Shown here: one piece after another, positions 21,416-28,228 of the stretch
Layout: each line of letters starts with the position of its first letter
Numbering within the stretch: the first letter of the stretch is position 1
Origin: SIAJ01 sp036266155
GTDB taxonomy: Bacteria; Planctomycetota; Planctomycetia; Gemmatales; Gemmataceae
Assembly (NCBI GenBank): GCA_036266155.1
Contig: DATANR010000346.1
Location: 1 to 28,228, forward strand
Length of the DNA stretch: 28,228 nt
Reading direction: 5' to 3'
Program-made: the position numbers and the translations under genes
Notes under the pieces: generated by a model
Told to the model about the DNA's origin: nothing
Database searches by the model: none
Seen by the model: only the letters and a program-made list of their open reading frames with translations

Positions 21416-22471
21416 TTACATCGTCGTCATCCCGCAAGCCCTCAACAACGCATCCTGAACCGCCAGGTCATGATCGGGCGGATAATCGTGAGCTTTCTCG
21501 CCGCGGATCACCTTGGCCATGTCCGCGGCATCCGCGACGTAGCGCTCGAATTTGGGCAACTTCACGTCCTGGTAGCCGCGTTTGTAATCGCCGCGTGATT
21601 TGGAGAACGTCACGCGCACAGCCGGGTCGTCGAGCGGCTGGATGTGCAGCGTCCCCTCCGTCCCGCAAACGACCAGATGACGGCGTGCGGTGCCGTCGAC
21701 TTCCACCGCACTCGCGGTCACACTCGCCAGCGCCTTGGGATACTCGAACATGCCAATCACATGGTCAGATAGTTTGTCGTCGAGCTTCGATACGTGCCGA
21801 GCATGGTTGACGACATTGGTCGGCTTGCCGAGGATGCCGATCACGATGTCGAGCACGTGACAACCCAGCTCGAACATGATGCCGCCGGGGAACTTGGCCA
21901 AGTCGCGGCGATCGCCGGCATCGACAACCTTGCCCATTACCGCGTGCACGTCGAACGGCTCGCCGAGCCAGCCTTTCTTCAAGCAGTCACGCAGCAGGAT
22001 GACGCCCGGGTTGTAGCGGTACATGTAGCCCATCTGCACCATGAGCTTCTGCTTCGTTGCCGCATCCAGAATCGCGCGCAACTTCGGCAGCGAATCACCC
22101 GGCGGTTTATCTGTGTGCACATGCTTGCCGGCCGCAATGCACGCCTGAGCATTGTCAAGCAGGTCGGCGACACGCGTCTCGACCAACACGGCTTGCAGGC
22201 CGGGCGTGTTCAAGAGCTGCTCGCGCGTCAGCCACGGTAGCCCTTGAAACGCCGGCGTCAAAGCGGCGCGCTTGCGTAACCCCTCATCCGGCTCAACGAT
22301 GCCGACGACTTCGTAGTCCGGCGACTTGCGGTAAACGCCCAGCTTGCTCGCGTGCGCATGGCCAATGCCGATCTGGCCGATCTTGATCCGCGGCGGAGGC
22401 GCATCGGCGTGCGCTGGCGAGGCGAGCACGGCGGTGGTGCTGGCATACTTCAGAAAATCGCGTCGCTTCAT
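21416..22471 (-). CDS. Gfo/Idh/MocA family oxidoreductase with Tat-like signal
   Basis: 351 aa. The start MKRRDFLKYASTTAVLASPAHA is a twin-arginine-type signal common on planctomycete members of this family. The NAD(P)-binding Rossmann segment follows as IKIGQIGIGHAHASK. HTDKPPGDS corresponds to the EKP catalytic-site loop of the family (here DKP). GGIMFELGCHVLDIVIGILG contains the conserved H-x-x-D pattern of the C-terminal domain. Such enzymes oxidise or reduce sugars and related polyols; the substrate cannot be read here. It is the first gene of a likely three-gene unit with the lipoprotein (48-bp gap) and di-CXXCH genes, and diverges from the PQQ-like gene across 59 bp. Confidence 0.92.
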   Translation of the reverse strand: MKRRDFLKYASTTAVLASPAHADAPPPRIKIGQIGIGHAHASKLGVYRKSPDYEVVGIVEPDEGLRKRAALTPAFQGLPWLTREQLLNTPGLQAVLVETRVADLLDNAQACIAAGKHVHTDKPPGDSLPKLRAILDAATKQKLMVQMGYMYRYNPGVILLRDCLKKGWLGEPFDVHAVMGKVVDAGDRRDLAKFPGGIMFELGCHVLDIVIGILGKPTNVVNHARHVSKLDDKLSDHVIGMFEYPKALASVTASAVEVDGTARRHLVVCGTEGTLHIQPLDDPAVRVTFSKSRGDYKRGYQDVKLPKFERYVADAADMAKVIRGEKAHDYPPDHDLAVQDALLRACGMTTM

Positions 22472-22530
22472 GATCGGCTCCGTTCGTGCAATCGCTCCCT
22501 ATTTGGCATACGACTGGTAGAACAAAGTGC

Positions 22531-23808
22531 ATGCGACCTCTCCTCATTTGCCTCGCCCTCGCATCGTTTGTTTCCGCCAGCGAATGGCCCGCGTGGCGTG
22601 GCCCCACGGGTCAGGGCCTCTCGACCGACAAGGGCCTGCCCGTCACGTGGGGCGGCAAAGACAACTCCAATGTCCGCTGGAAGGCCCCGCTCTATCCGGG
22701 GACGGACAAGGTGCGCTTCGACCAGAATCAATCGAGCCCCATCGTGCGCGATGGCAAGGTGTTCGTCACGCTGTCGTACTGGCCGGCTGGCGCGAACCCG
22801 GAGAAGGAGCCGCCGGAACATCATGTGGTCGCCTTTCGCGCGACCGACGGCGAACGCCTCTGGGACGCGAAGGTCCCGCCTGGCCCGTGGCTGTTGAAGG
22901 ACTTGCGCGGCGGCTACTCGGCCCCGACGCCGACTTCCGACGCCGGGCGCATCTACGTCCTCTTCGGCTCGTCGGTCGCTGCCGCCCTTGATCGCGATGG
23001 CAAGATCGTTTGGCGGAAGGAACTGACGCCGTTTTCCTTCGACGTCGCAATGGGTGTGAGCCCCGTGCTAGTGAAGGATACGGTCGTCATCGCGTGGGAT
23101 CAGACCAACAAGACCTCGCGGCTGATCGCCCTGGATACGAAGACCGGCGACATCAAATGGGAGAAGAAACGGCCGACCGCCGACTGGGGCCATAGCACGC
23201 CGACGCTCGTTGAAGTGAAGGAGAAGACGCAACTTCTGGTTGCCGGTGCGACGGCCCTCGAAGGCGTCGATCCCGCGACCGGCGACACGCTCTGGTCGTG
23301 CACGTCCGGCGATGCGAAGCCGGCGCGCATCGGCGACACACTCTCGCCCGTGCTGGCCGGCGGGCTCGTCTACATCGACAGCGGCCGCGGCGGCACCGGC
23401 ATCGCCGTCGACCCGACCGGCACGGGCGACGTGACCAAGACGCACATCAAGTGGAAGCTCGCCAAAGTGCCCGACGGCAGCATCGGCTCGCCGGTGGCCG
23501 TCGGCGATTACCTCTACCGAATGCAGAACCCGGACGTGCTGAAATGCTACCGCCTGTCGGACGGCAAAGAACAATACTCCGAACGGCTCAACGGCGCCTC
23601 GGCGATCCCGAGCCCCGTGGCCACCGCTGACGGCCGAATTTATTTCGCGAACGGCGGCAAGAGCTTTGTCGTTCAAGCGGGGCCGAAGCTGGAACTGTTG
23701 GGAACCAATGATTTGGGGGACTCATCGCAAACGTCGCCCGCGGTCGCGGACGACCGGCTAATCATCAAGGGCGGTCGGAACGTTTATTGCATTGAAGCGA
23801 GGAAATAG
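22531..23808 (+). CDS. Exported PQQ-like (BamB-type) beta-propeller protein
   Basis: 425 aa from ATG 22531, which begins a signal peptide (MRPLLICLALASFVSA); the frame extends to 22486 without a better start. WPAWRGPTGQGLS directly after the signal is the typical opening of planctomycete PQQ-like propellers. Repeated blade motifs follow: VAFRATDGERLWDAKVP, AALDRDGKIVWRKEL, IALDTKTGDIKWEKKRP, GVDPATGDTLWSCTSGD and CYRLSDGKEQYSERL. I see no catalytic PQQ-dehydrogenase residues, so a scaffolding or binding role is more likely than quinoprotein catalysis. It is transcribed alone, and its stop is 6 bp from the convergent phosphatase gene. Confidence 0.9.
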   Translation: MRPLLICLALASFVSASEWPAWRGPTGQGLSTDKGLPVTWGGKDNSNVRWKAPLYPGTDKVRFDQNQSSPIVRDGKVFVTLSYWPAGANPEKEPPEHHVVAFRATDGERLWDAKVPPGPWLLKDLRGGYSAPTPTSDAGRIYVLFGSSVAAALDRDGKIVWRKELTPFSFDVAMGVSPVLVKDTVVIAWDQTNKTSRLIALDTKTGDIKWEKKRPTADWGHSTPTLVEVKEKTQLLVAGATALEGVDPATGDTLWSCTSGDAKPARIGDTLSPVLAGGLVYIDSGRGGTGIAVDPTGTGDVTKTHIKWKLAKVPDGSIGSPVAVGDYLYRMQNPDVLKCYRLSDGKEQYSERLNGASAIPSPVATADGRIYFANGGKSFVVQAGPKLELLGTNDLGDSSQTSPAVADDRLIIKGGRNVYCIEARK

Positions 23809-23814
23809 CAGCCA

Positions 23815-24405
23815 CTACTCAACATGCCGCGCGTCATTCCACAGCCGGATCGCCGGTTCCGACTGATCGTGGTCATACCCCAGCACGCATACCGCGGCGG
23901 TTGACAACAGCAACAGTTGCCCCACCTCTGGCCCGAGCCCGATCCAGCGGGCGGCGATGACACGCGAAATGTGCCCGTGGGCGAAGATCAGCGTATCGCC
24001 GTCGACGGCTCGGATGCGGGCGATCATGCGATCAACGCGGGCCGCGACTTGGGTCGGCGATTCGCCGCCCGGCGCACCGTCGCGGAAGACGACCCAGCCC
24101 GGTTGCCGGGTGCGAATCTCGGCGGACTTCAACCCTTCAAACTGTCCGTAGTCCCATTCCCACAAGTCCGGCTCTGACTCGGCTCGATCGCCGAAGCCGG
24201 CCAATTCACACGTCCGCCGAGCGCGAATTGCAGGACTCGTCCAGACCCGTGCGAGTGACAATCCCGCGAGACGACCTGCGAGACGACGAGCGGCATCCTC
24301 GCCCCGCGGCGTAAGTGGAACGTCGGTGCGCCCCGTGTGTCGGCCAAGTGCGGCCCACTCGGTTTCGCCGTGGCGGACGAGATAGAGATTTGGGAGTGCG
24401 CTCAT
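23815..24405 (-). CDS. Histidine phosphatase family protein
   Basis: 196 aa with the phosphatase motif LVRHGETEW (phospho-accepting H12). Further motif elements are RVWTSPAIRARRTCEL (second Arg), LWEWDYGQFEG (acid E) and FAHGHISRV (second His). This places it in the phosphoglycerate mutase/phosphatase branch-1 superfamily, close by eye to glucosyl-3-phosphoglycerate or related sugar phosphatases; the substrate is unproven. No signal peptide, so cytoplasmic. It lies 9 bp downstream of the DUF1501 gene on the same strand and is likely cotranscribed, though the two proteins would act in different compartments. Confidence 0.92.
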   Translation of the reverse strand: MSALPNLYLVRHGETEWAALGRHTGRTDVPLTPRGEDAARRLAGRLAGLSLARVWTSPAIRARRTCELAGFGDRAESEPDLWEWDYGQFEGLKSAEIRTRQPGWVVFRDGAPGGESPTQVAARVDRMIARIRAVDGDTLIFAHGHISRVIAARWIGLGPEVGQLLLLSTAAVCVLGYDHDQSEPAIRLWNDARHVE

Positions 24406-24414
24406 CAGGATAAT

Positions 24415-25887
24415 CTACGCCAGCAACTCCGCCCGAACGCGGCCCTCACCGCCAACGGGGACAGGGCGACCCAATCGATCGCGGATTTCGGTGTGCGGGT
24501 CGATGCCGAGGAGGTGATAAAGCGTCGCCAAGACGTCCTTCGGCGAGAACGGCGTCTCGGCCACGGTGCCGGCCTGCTTGTCGGTGCGACCGACCACTCG
24601 GCCGGCGCCGAAGCCGCCGCCTGCAAAGGCGGCCGAGTAAGCGCGCGACCAGTGATCGCGGCCGCCGCCCGGCGCTTTTTGAATCGCTGGCGTTCGCCCG
24701 TGTTCGCTCATGGCCAGCACGGCCGTGTCGTTCAACATGCCGCGTGATTCCAAGTCGAGCAAGAGAGCCGTGAACGCCTTGTCGAAGCCCGGCCCGAGTT
24801 CGCCGCGCAGTCGCGGGTAATGGTAGACATGTGTGTCCCAGCCCGTGTTCACGAGGCCGTACTCGTCCCAGCAGACGGTCACGAACGTGCCGCCCGCTTC
24901 GAGCAGTCGGCGAGCCGCGAGACACGACTGGCCGAAGAGCGTCATCCCATAGCGTTCGCGCAGAGTAGCTGGCTCGCGTTGCACATCAAGGGCATCACGC
25001 AGCTTGCCCGATGTGAGCACCGATCGCGCCATTGTTCGATGGCGATCGAAGCCGCCATCAGACTCGGCTTGGCGCCGCTGATCGTCGAGTTGATCGAGCA
25101 GCGACGCCCGGCCATCGAGGCGGTCGATCGTCATGTCGGTCGGCGGTGCCCCGAGGTCGAAGCGATCGGTCGGCAAGATGCCGGCATACGGGTCGGCGAT
25201 CAGCTTGCGCGGCTCGCCAATGCCGGAGGCGCGTTCGACCTCGCGTGCTCCTTGAGCCGGAAAGTTCACGGCCACGGGATCATACGCCGGGCCCAGGAAC
25301 GCACCGAATGGGCCGCTACGTGGCGGGCCGCGCCGCGAGCCGAAGAAGAACGGCAGGAACAGATTCCGCGGCACGTCGGTACGTGCGCCATTCCGTTCCG
25401 CCAGATGATCAATCACCGAGCCGACGAACGGCCACTGCCGGCTATCGCGGTGGACACTCTCCAGCGTCAGGTCGGTGAACGGCACGCTCGTCAACGCGAA
25501 CGAGGTGCCATGAATCGGGAACGGATGCGTCAGCGAACGTAGCACGGTGACGCGATCGAGGATCTTGGCCGTCTGCGGAAAGATCTCGCCAATGCGGACG
25601 CCGGGGATCGCCGTCGCGATGCTGTTCAGTTCGCCGCGCGTCTCGACGGGCGAGTTCGGCTTCGGATCCCAGGTTTCGTGCTGACTCGGCGAGCCCCACA
25701 GGTAGAGCAGAATGACGCGCTTGGCTTTGCCAAACCCGCCGACCTCCGGCGTCGCCACAGCCTTCTCGCGCGCCGCGGCGTAGCCGGCCAGCGAAAGCCC
25801 GAGCGGGCCGAGCGCACCGACGTGCAGCAGATCGCGACGGGTCAGCCCATCGCAGAACTGCTTCCGGGAGCCAAGAATGCGGAGCAT
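24415..25887 (-). CDS. DUF1501 domain-containing protein (Tat-exported, sulfatase-like fold)
   Basis: 490 aa from ATG 25887 (upstream in-frame codons to 25953 have no family character). The N-terminal Tat signal is CDGLTRRDLLHVGALGPLGL. The DUF1501 marks are LYLWGSPSQHETWDPKPNSP near the start, TVLRSLTHPFPIHG, VTVCWDEYGLVNTGWDTH and the C-terminal VLAMSEHGRTPAIQ with GGGRDHW. These proteins are abundant in planctomycetes, often beside DUF1800 or DUF1553 cytochrome genes, and have an alkaline-phosphatase/sulfatase-type fold; the reaction is unknown. The usual DUF1553/PSCyt partner is missing here, and a histidine phosphatase gene follows instead. Confidence 0.93.
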   Translation of the reverse strand: MLRILGSRKQFCDGLTRRDLLHVGALGPLGLSLAGYAAAREKAVATPEVGGFGKAKRVILLYLWGSPSQHETWDPKPNSPVETRGELNSIATAIPGVRIGEIFPQTAKILDRVTVLRSLTHPFPIHGTSFALTSVPFTDLTLESVHRDSRQWPFVGSVIDHLAERNGARTDVPRNLFLPFFFGSRRGPPRSGPFGAFLGPAYDPVAVNFPAQGAREVERASGIGEPRKLIADPYAGILPTDRFDLGAPPTDMTIDRLDGRASLLDQLDDQRRQAESDGGFDRHRTMARSVLTSGKLRDALDVQREPATLRERYGMTLFGQSCLAARRLLEAGGTFVTVCWDEYGLVNTGWDTHVYHYPRLRGELGPGFDKAFTALLLDLESRGMLNDTAVLAMSEHGRTPAIQKAPGGGRDHWSRAYSAAFAGGGFGAGRVVGRTDKQAGTVAETPFSPKDVLATLYHLLGIDPHTEIRDRLGRPVPVGGEGRVRAELLA

Positions 25888-26079
25888 TGAGAGGACAGGC
25901 CAAGCATGGTAGGATGACTCGTACAGTGTACCATCGGCAACGGCACGAGTCACGGTGAATTGATGTGGCCGCGAGTTGCGTGGGCTGGGCCCGCCGACCG
26001 GACTGGCGCACGGCCGACCGTTGGTGACTTACAGGTCGCGGTGCGACCGCTGTGGTATTTTGGATTTGTCGAGCGAACT

Positions 26080-26676
26080 ATGACAACCAAGTCACTCCTT
26101 GAGTCCCCGGAACGCCTTCTGGACATTCTCGATCAACAAGGGAATTGGACCGAAGAGGAATACCTTTCGTTGACCGATCACACTTCCCGGTTGGTTGAAT
26201 TCACGGATGGCTTTCTGGAACTTCTGCCCATGCCAACTGATTACCATCAAGCGATTTTGCAGTTGTTGCTGTATGCGTTTGACGCCTTCCTCAAGCCGCT
26301 TGGAGGGAAGGTGCGCATCGCTCCTTTGCGGTTACGTATTGGGAAGGGCAAATTCCGCGAGCCCGATTTGCTGCTCCTCCGTTCGGCCGCGGATCGTCGT
26401 CGGCAAGACCGCTTCTGGACTGGCGCCGACCTCGTCGTGGAAGTCGTCAGCCCCGACAAGCCGGAGCGCGATTTGGTCGCGAAACGCCAGGACTACGCCG
26501 CGGCCGGCGTCGCGGAATACTGGATCGTCAATCCATCGAACGAAACGATCCTCGTTCTCGTGCTAAACAAAAAGCGCTACCGTCAGCTCGGGTGTTTTGT
26601 TCGCGGCGGAGTTGCCCAATCGTCCTTGCTCCAAGGATTCCAGCTCGGCGTGGATCAGGTCTTTGATGCGGACTAA
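26080..26676 (+). CDS. Uma2 family endonuclease (DUF820)
   Basis: 198 aa, the normal length for Uma2. The family core is clear: YLSLTDHTSRLVEFTDGFLE, then FREPDLLLL (D96), LVVEVVSPDKPERDLVAKRQDY (E121, K135) and YWIVNPSNETI. These form the PD-(D/E)XK restriction-endonuclease fold. The family is hugely expanded in planctomycetes and cyanobacteria and its biological role is unsettled. ATG 26080 is used; the frame is open from 25960 but lacks family sequence. The gene converges with the histidine kinase gene (16-bp gap) and stands alone. Confidence 0.92.
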   Translation: MTTKSLLESPERLLDILDQQGNWTEEEYLSLTDHTSRLVEFTDGFLELLPMPTDYHQAILQLLLYAFDAFLKPLGGKVRIAPLRLRIGKGKFREPDLLLLRSAADRRRQDRFWTGADLVVEVVSPDKPERDLVAKRQDYAAAGVAEYWIVNPSNETILVLVLNKKRYRQLGCFVRGGVAQSSLLQGFQLGVDQVFDAD

Positions 26677-26692
26677 TGCCGGTGCCTCGCGT

Positions 26693-28174
26693 TCAGGGCT
26701 GCCGGGAATGCTTGCGCTTCCCCAGCGGCAGCCGCACCCAAAACTTCGAACCCTTACCGACGACCGACTCGAAGCCGATGGCGCCGCCGTGTGCTTCGAC
26801 GACGGCCTTCGCGATCGCCAGACCGAGGCCGCTGCCGCCGGTGGCGCGCGAGCGGGCCTTGTCCGCTCGATAGAAGCGTTCGAAGAGTTGCGCGTGATGC
26901 TCCTCGGCGATGCCCTCGCCGGTGTCGCGGACCGTGAGCAGCGCTTCGCCGTCGTCGGGGCCGAGCGTGATTTGAACCTGGCCGTTCGGACGGTTGTACT
27001 TGATCGCATTCGCGACCAGATTGCCGACGACGCGGCTCAAGGCGCTCGCGTCGCCGAGCACTTTGGTTGTGGAAATCGACGTTTTGATAACGATGCGCTT
27101 TTCGTCAGCGAGGGGCCGACAAAGTTCGACGGCTTCCATCGCGACGCGGCCAAGGTCCACCGGTTCGCGGGCCATCGTCTCGCGGCCGGCGTCGGCTCGG
27201 GCGAGCGTCAGGAGTCCGTCGACCAGGTCGCTCATGCGCTCGGCGGCGCCGAGACACGTTCGCAGCGCTTCCTCATATTGTTCCGGCGTCCGCGCCCGAC
27301 TCAGCGTGAGTTCGGCTTGCGACCGGATGACCGCGAGCGGCGTGCGCAGTTCGTGCGAGGCGTCGGCCGTGAAGCACGCCTGACGATCGAACGCGGCTTC
27401 GAGCCGGCGAAAGGTCGCGTTCAATACGCGGGCCAGATCGGCCAGTTCCTGATCGATGCTGTCCGTATTGATGCGCGCCGATAGATCATCGCCTGAAATT
27501 TTCGCAGCGGTCGCCGCGATCGCCGCAATTGGGCGGAAAATGCGACGAGCGATGAGCCAACCGCCCAGGAGACCGATAGCAAGGACCGCGAGCCCGGTGC
27601 CGGCGAGTTGCCAGGCGAATCGTCGCAGATCACTGGCCACCTCGCCGGCCGGCCGGCCAACCAGGATGACGGACTCCTCCGGCCCGATCATCGCCAACTC
27701 GCGACTTTGCCCACGGAATGCCAGACGCGGCCGGCCCGGCTCGACGCTGGGGATTTGCACATCCGGATTGGGGCCGACGGCCTTGAGCAGCGAGTGGTTG
27801 CCGCGCCAAATGGCGAAGTACACGTTGGCCGGCCGCGTCTCGGGAGGCCCGGGGAGGTCGAGGCTGTTGACCAGCCGTTCGCGCAACGGGCCACTCTCTT
27901 CTTTCGGCTTCGGCGGCGGGAACTTGCCTTTCGGCTCGAAGCCCTTCTTGGGCGGTGGAGCGAACGGCGGTGGTTCGCCGTTGAGTTCGTAAGGAGGAAA
28001 GAGCCGCAAAGCCGAGTCGAGTCCGGCCGCCGCCGCTTCGAGCTGAGCGTCAAGTTCGGCCAGCCGGGCAGCCCGCACCTCGTAGTACAGCACAAACGCA
28101 AAGCCCCCAACGACGCCCGTCAAGACGACGGCGTACCAGATCAACAGGCGAACGCGAATCGACCGAATTGGCAT
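26693..28174 (-). CDS. Sensor histidine kinase (HAMP-HisKA-HATPase), two-TM
   Basis: 493 aa from ATG 28174 (a TTG lies one codon upstream). TM1 is ~9-31. The extracytoplasmic sensor region (~32-190) includes a striking Pro/Lys/Gly-rich segment (~68-92, with PPPFAPPPKKGF). TM2 is ~191-209, then a HAMP segment. The dimerisation domain has FTADASHELRTPLAVIRSQ with phospho-accepting H274. The ATPase domain has the N-box VGNLVANAIKYNRPNG, G1 DTGEGI and G2 GGSGLGLAIAK. It resembles the CusS/QseC group, where the response regulator gene usually lies just upstream; here that would be beyond the window edge. The signal is unknown. All catalytic residues are present. Confidence 0.93.
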   Translation of the reverse strand: MPIRSIRVRLLIWYAVVLTGVVGGFAFVLYYEVRAARLAELDAQLEAAAAGLDSALRLFPPYELNGEPPPFAPPPKKGFEPKGKFPPPKPKEESGPLRERLVNSLDLPGPPETRPANVYFAIWRGNHSLLKAVGPNPDVQIPSVEPGRPRLAFRGQSRELAMIGPEESVILVGRPAGEVASDLRRFAWQLAGTGLAVLAIGLLGGWLIARRIFRPIAAIAATAAKISGDDLSARINTDSIDQELADLARVLNATFRRLEAAFDRQACFTADASHELRTPLAVIRSQAELTLSRARTPEQYEEALRTCLGAAERMSDLVDGLLTLARADAGRETMAREPVDLGRVAMEAVELCRPLADEKRIVIKTSISTTKVLGDASALSRVVGNLVANAIKYNRPNGQVQITLGPDDGEALLTVRDTGEGIAEEHHAQLFERFYRADKARSRATGGSGLGLAIAKAVVEAHGGAIGFESVVGKGSKFWVRLPLGKRKHSRQP

Positions 28175-28177
28175 CAA

Positions 28178-28228
28178 TCACCATTCGAGCACCCTTTTGG
28201 AGTGCTGCGGCTCGACGCAACTTTCTTT
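28178..28228 (-). other. Leader of the histidine kinase gene / unresolved edge
   Basis: On the minus strand a frame is open from the window edge to a TGA at 28178-28180, two codons before the kinase start. Its 16 residues do not match the usual C terminus of an OmpR-type regulator, so I do not call it a gene. It contains a short hairpin (gcac-t-cc aaaa gg-gtgc) that could be the end of an upstream transcript. Confidence 0.3.

Noticed and set aside
28178..28228. C terminus of a response regulator upstream of the histidine kinase
   Set aside because: The open frame's 16 residues lack the GxGY-type ending of OmpR-family regulators. Too little sequence is available.

Overview
This 28.2 kb GC-rich window is dense bacterial chromosome and almost certainly comes from a planctomycete (Gemmataceae- or Pirellula-like; the family is an inference). 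The evidence is the gene mix: a DUF1501 protein with an RRDLL signal, a Gfo/Idh/MocA oxidoreductase with an RRDFLK signal, a PQQ-type propeller opening with WPAWRGP, a di-CXXCH secreted cytochrome-like protein, a Ser/Thr kinase with a C-terminal membrane anchor and DLG in place of DFG, a HYExAFE-family protein, a Uma2 nuclease-fold protein and a degenerate caspase-like protein. Genes lie on both strands in short transcription units. I see no phage, transposase, CRISPR array, tRNA or rRNA.

Layout, left half. 1-1504 (+): the 3' end of a PYROXD2/CrtI-type FAD oxidoreductase, overlapped by a DUF4392 (D-glutamate cyclase-like) gene. 1616-2635 (+): an orphan MoxR ATPase. 2815-3858 (+): the alkylation-repair protein Ada. 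4172-5359 (+): a site-2 (M50) membrane protease. 5474-6802 (+): hisS. 6882-8671 (+): a HYExAFE nuclease-fold protein translationally coupled to an acyltransferase-3 membrane protein. 8746-10050 (-): thymidine/pyrimidine phosphorylase. 10128-12621 (+): a caspase-fold pseudoenzyme and a secreted MBL hydrolase. 12702-13214 (-): a two-TM protein.

Layout, right half. 13247-13969 (+): a secreted zincin peptidase. 14215-15617 (-): an acid-phosphatase and MarR operon. 15740-16966 (+): a Ser/Thr kinase. 16967-17506: an A+T-richer non-coding stretch with CA-repeat hairpins. 17507-18100 (-): a one-TM protein. 18184-19767 (+): a PD40 propeller and a lone receiver-domain regulator. 19800-22471 (-): Gfo/Idh/MocA oxidoreductase, Cys-rich lipoprotein and di-CXXCH protein. 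22531-23808 (+): a PQQ-like propeller. 23815-25887 (-): DUF1501 and a histidine phosphatase. 26080-26676 (+): Uma2. 26693-28174 (-): a sensor histidine kinase.

The most unusual feature is not a single gene. At least nine long inverted repeats of several sequence families sit in the gaps, overlap stop codons, or lie inside genes. One is a perfect 26-bp-arm palindrome of exactly 63 bp (21 codons), inserted in frame and on a codon boundary in the DUF4392 gene. Others supply stop codons, in one case to both convergent neighbours at once. They look like a mobile or expanding palindrome population that also serves as terminators, and even as protein-coding sequence. The second notable item is the caspase-like protein, which keeps the fold signature but has lost both catalytic residues.
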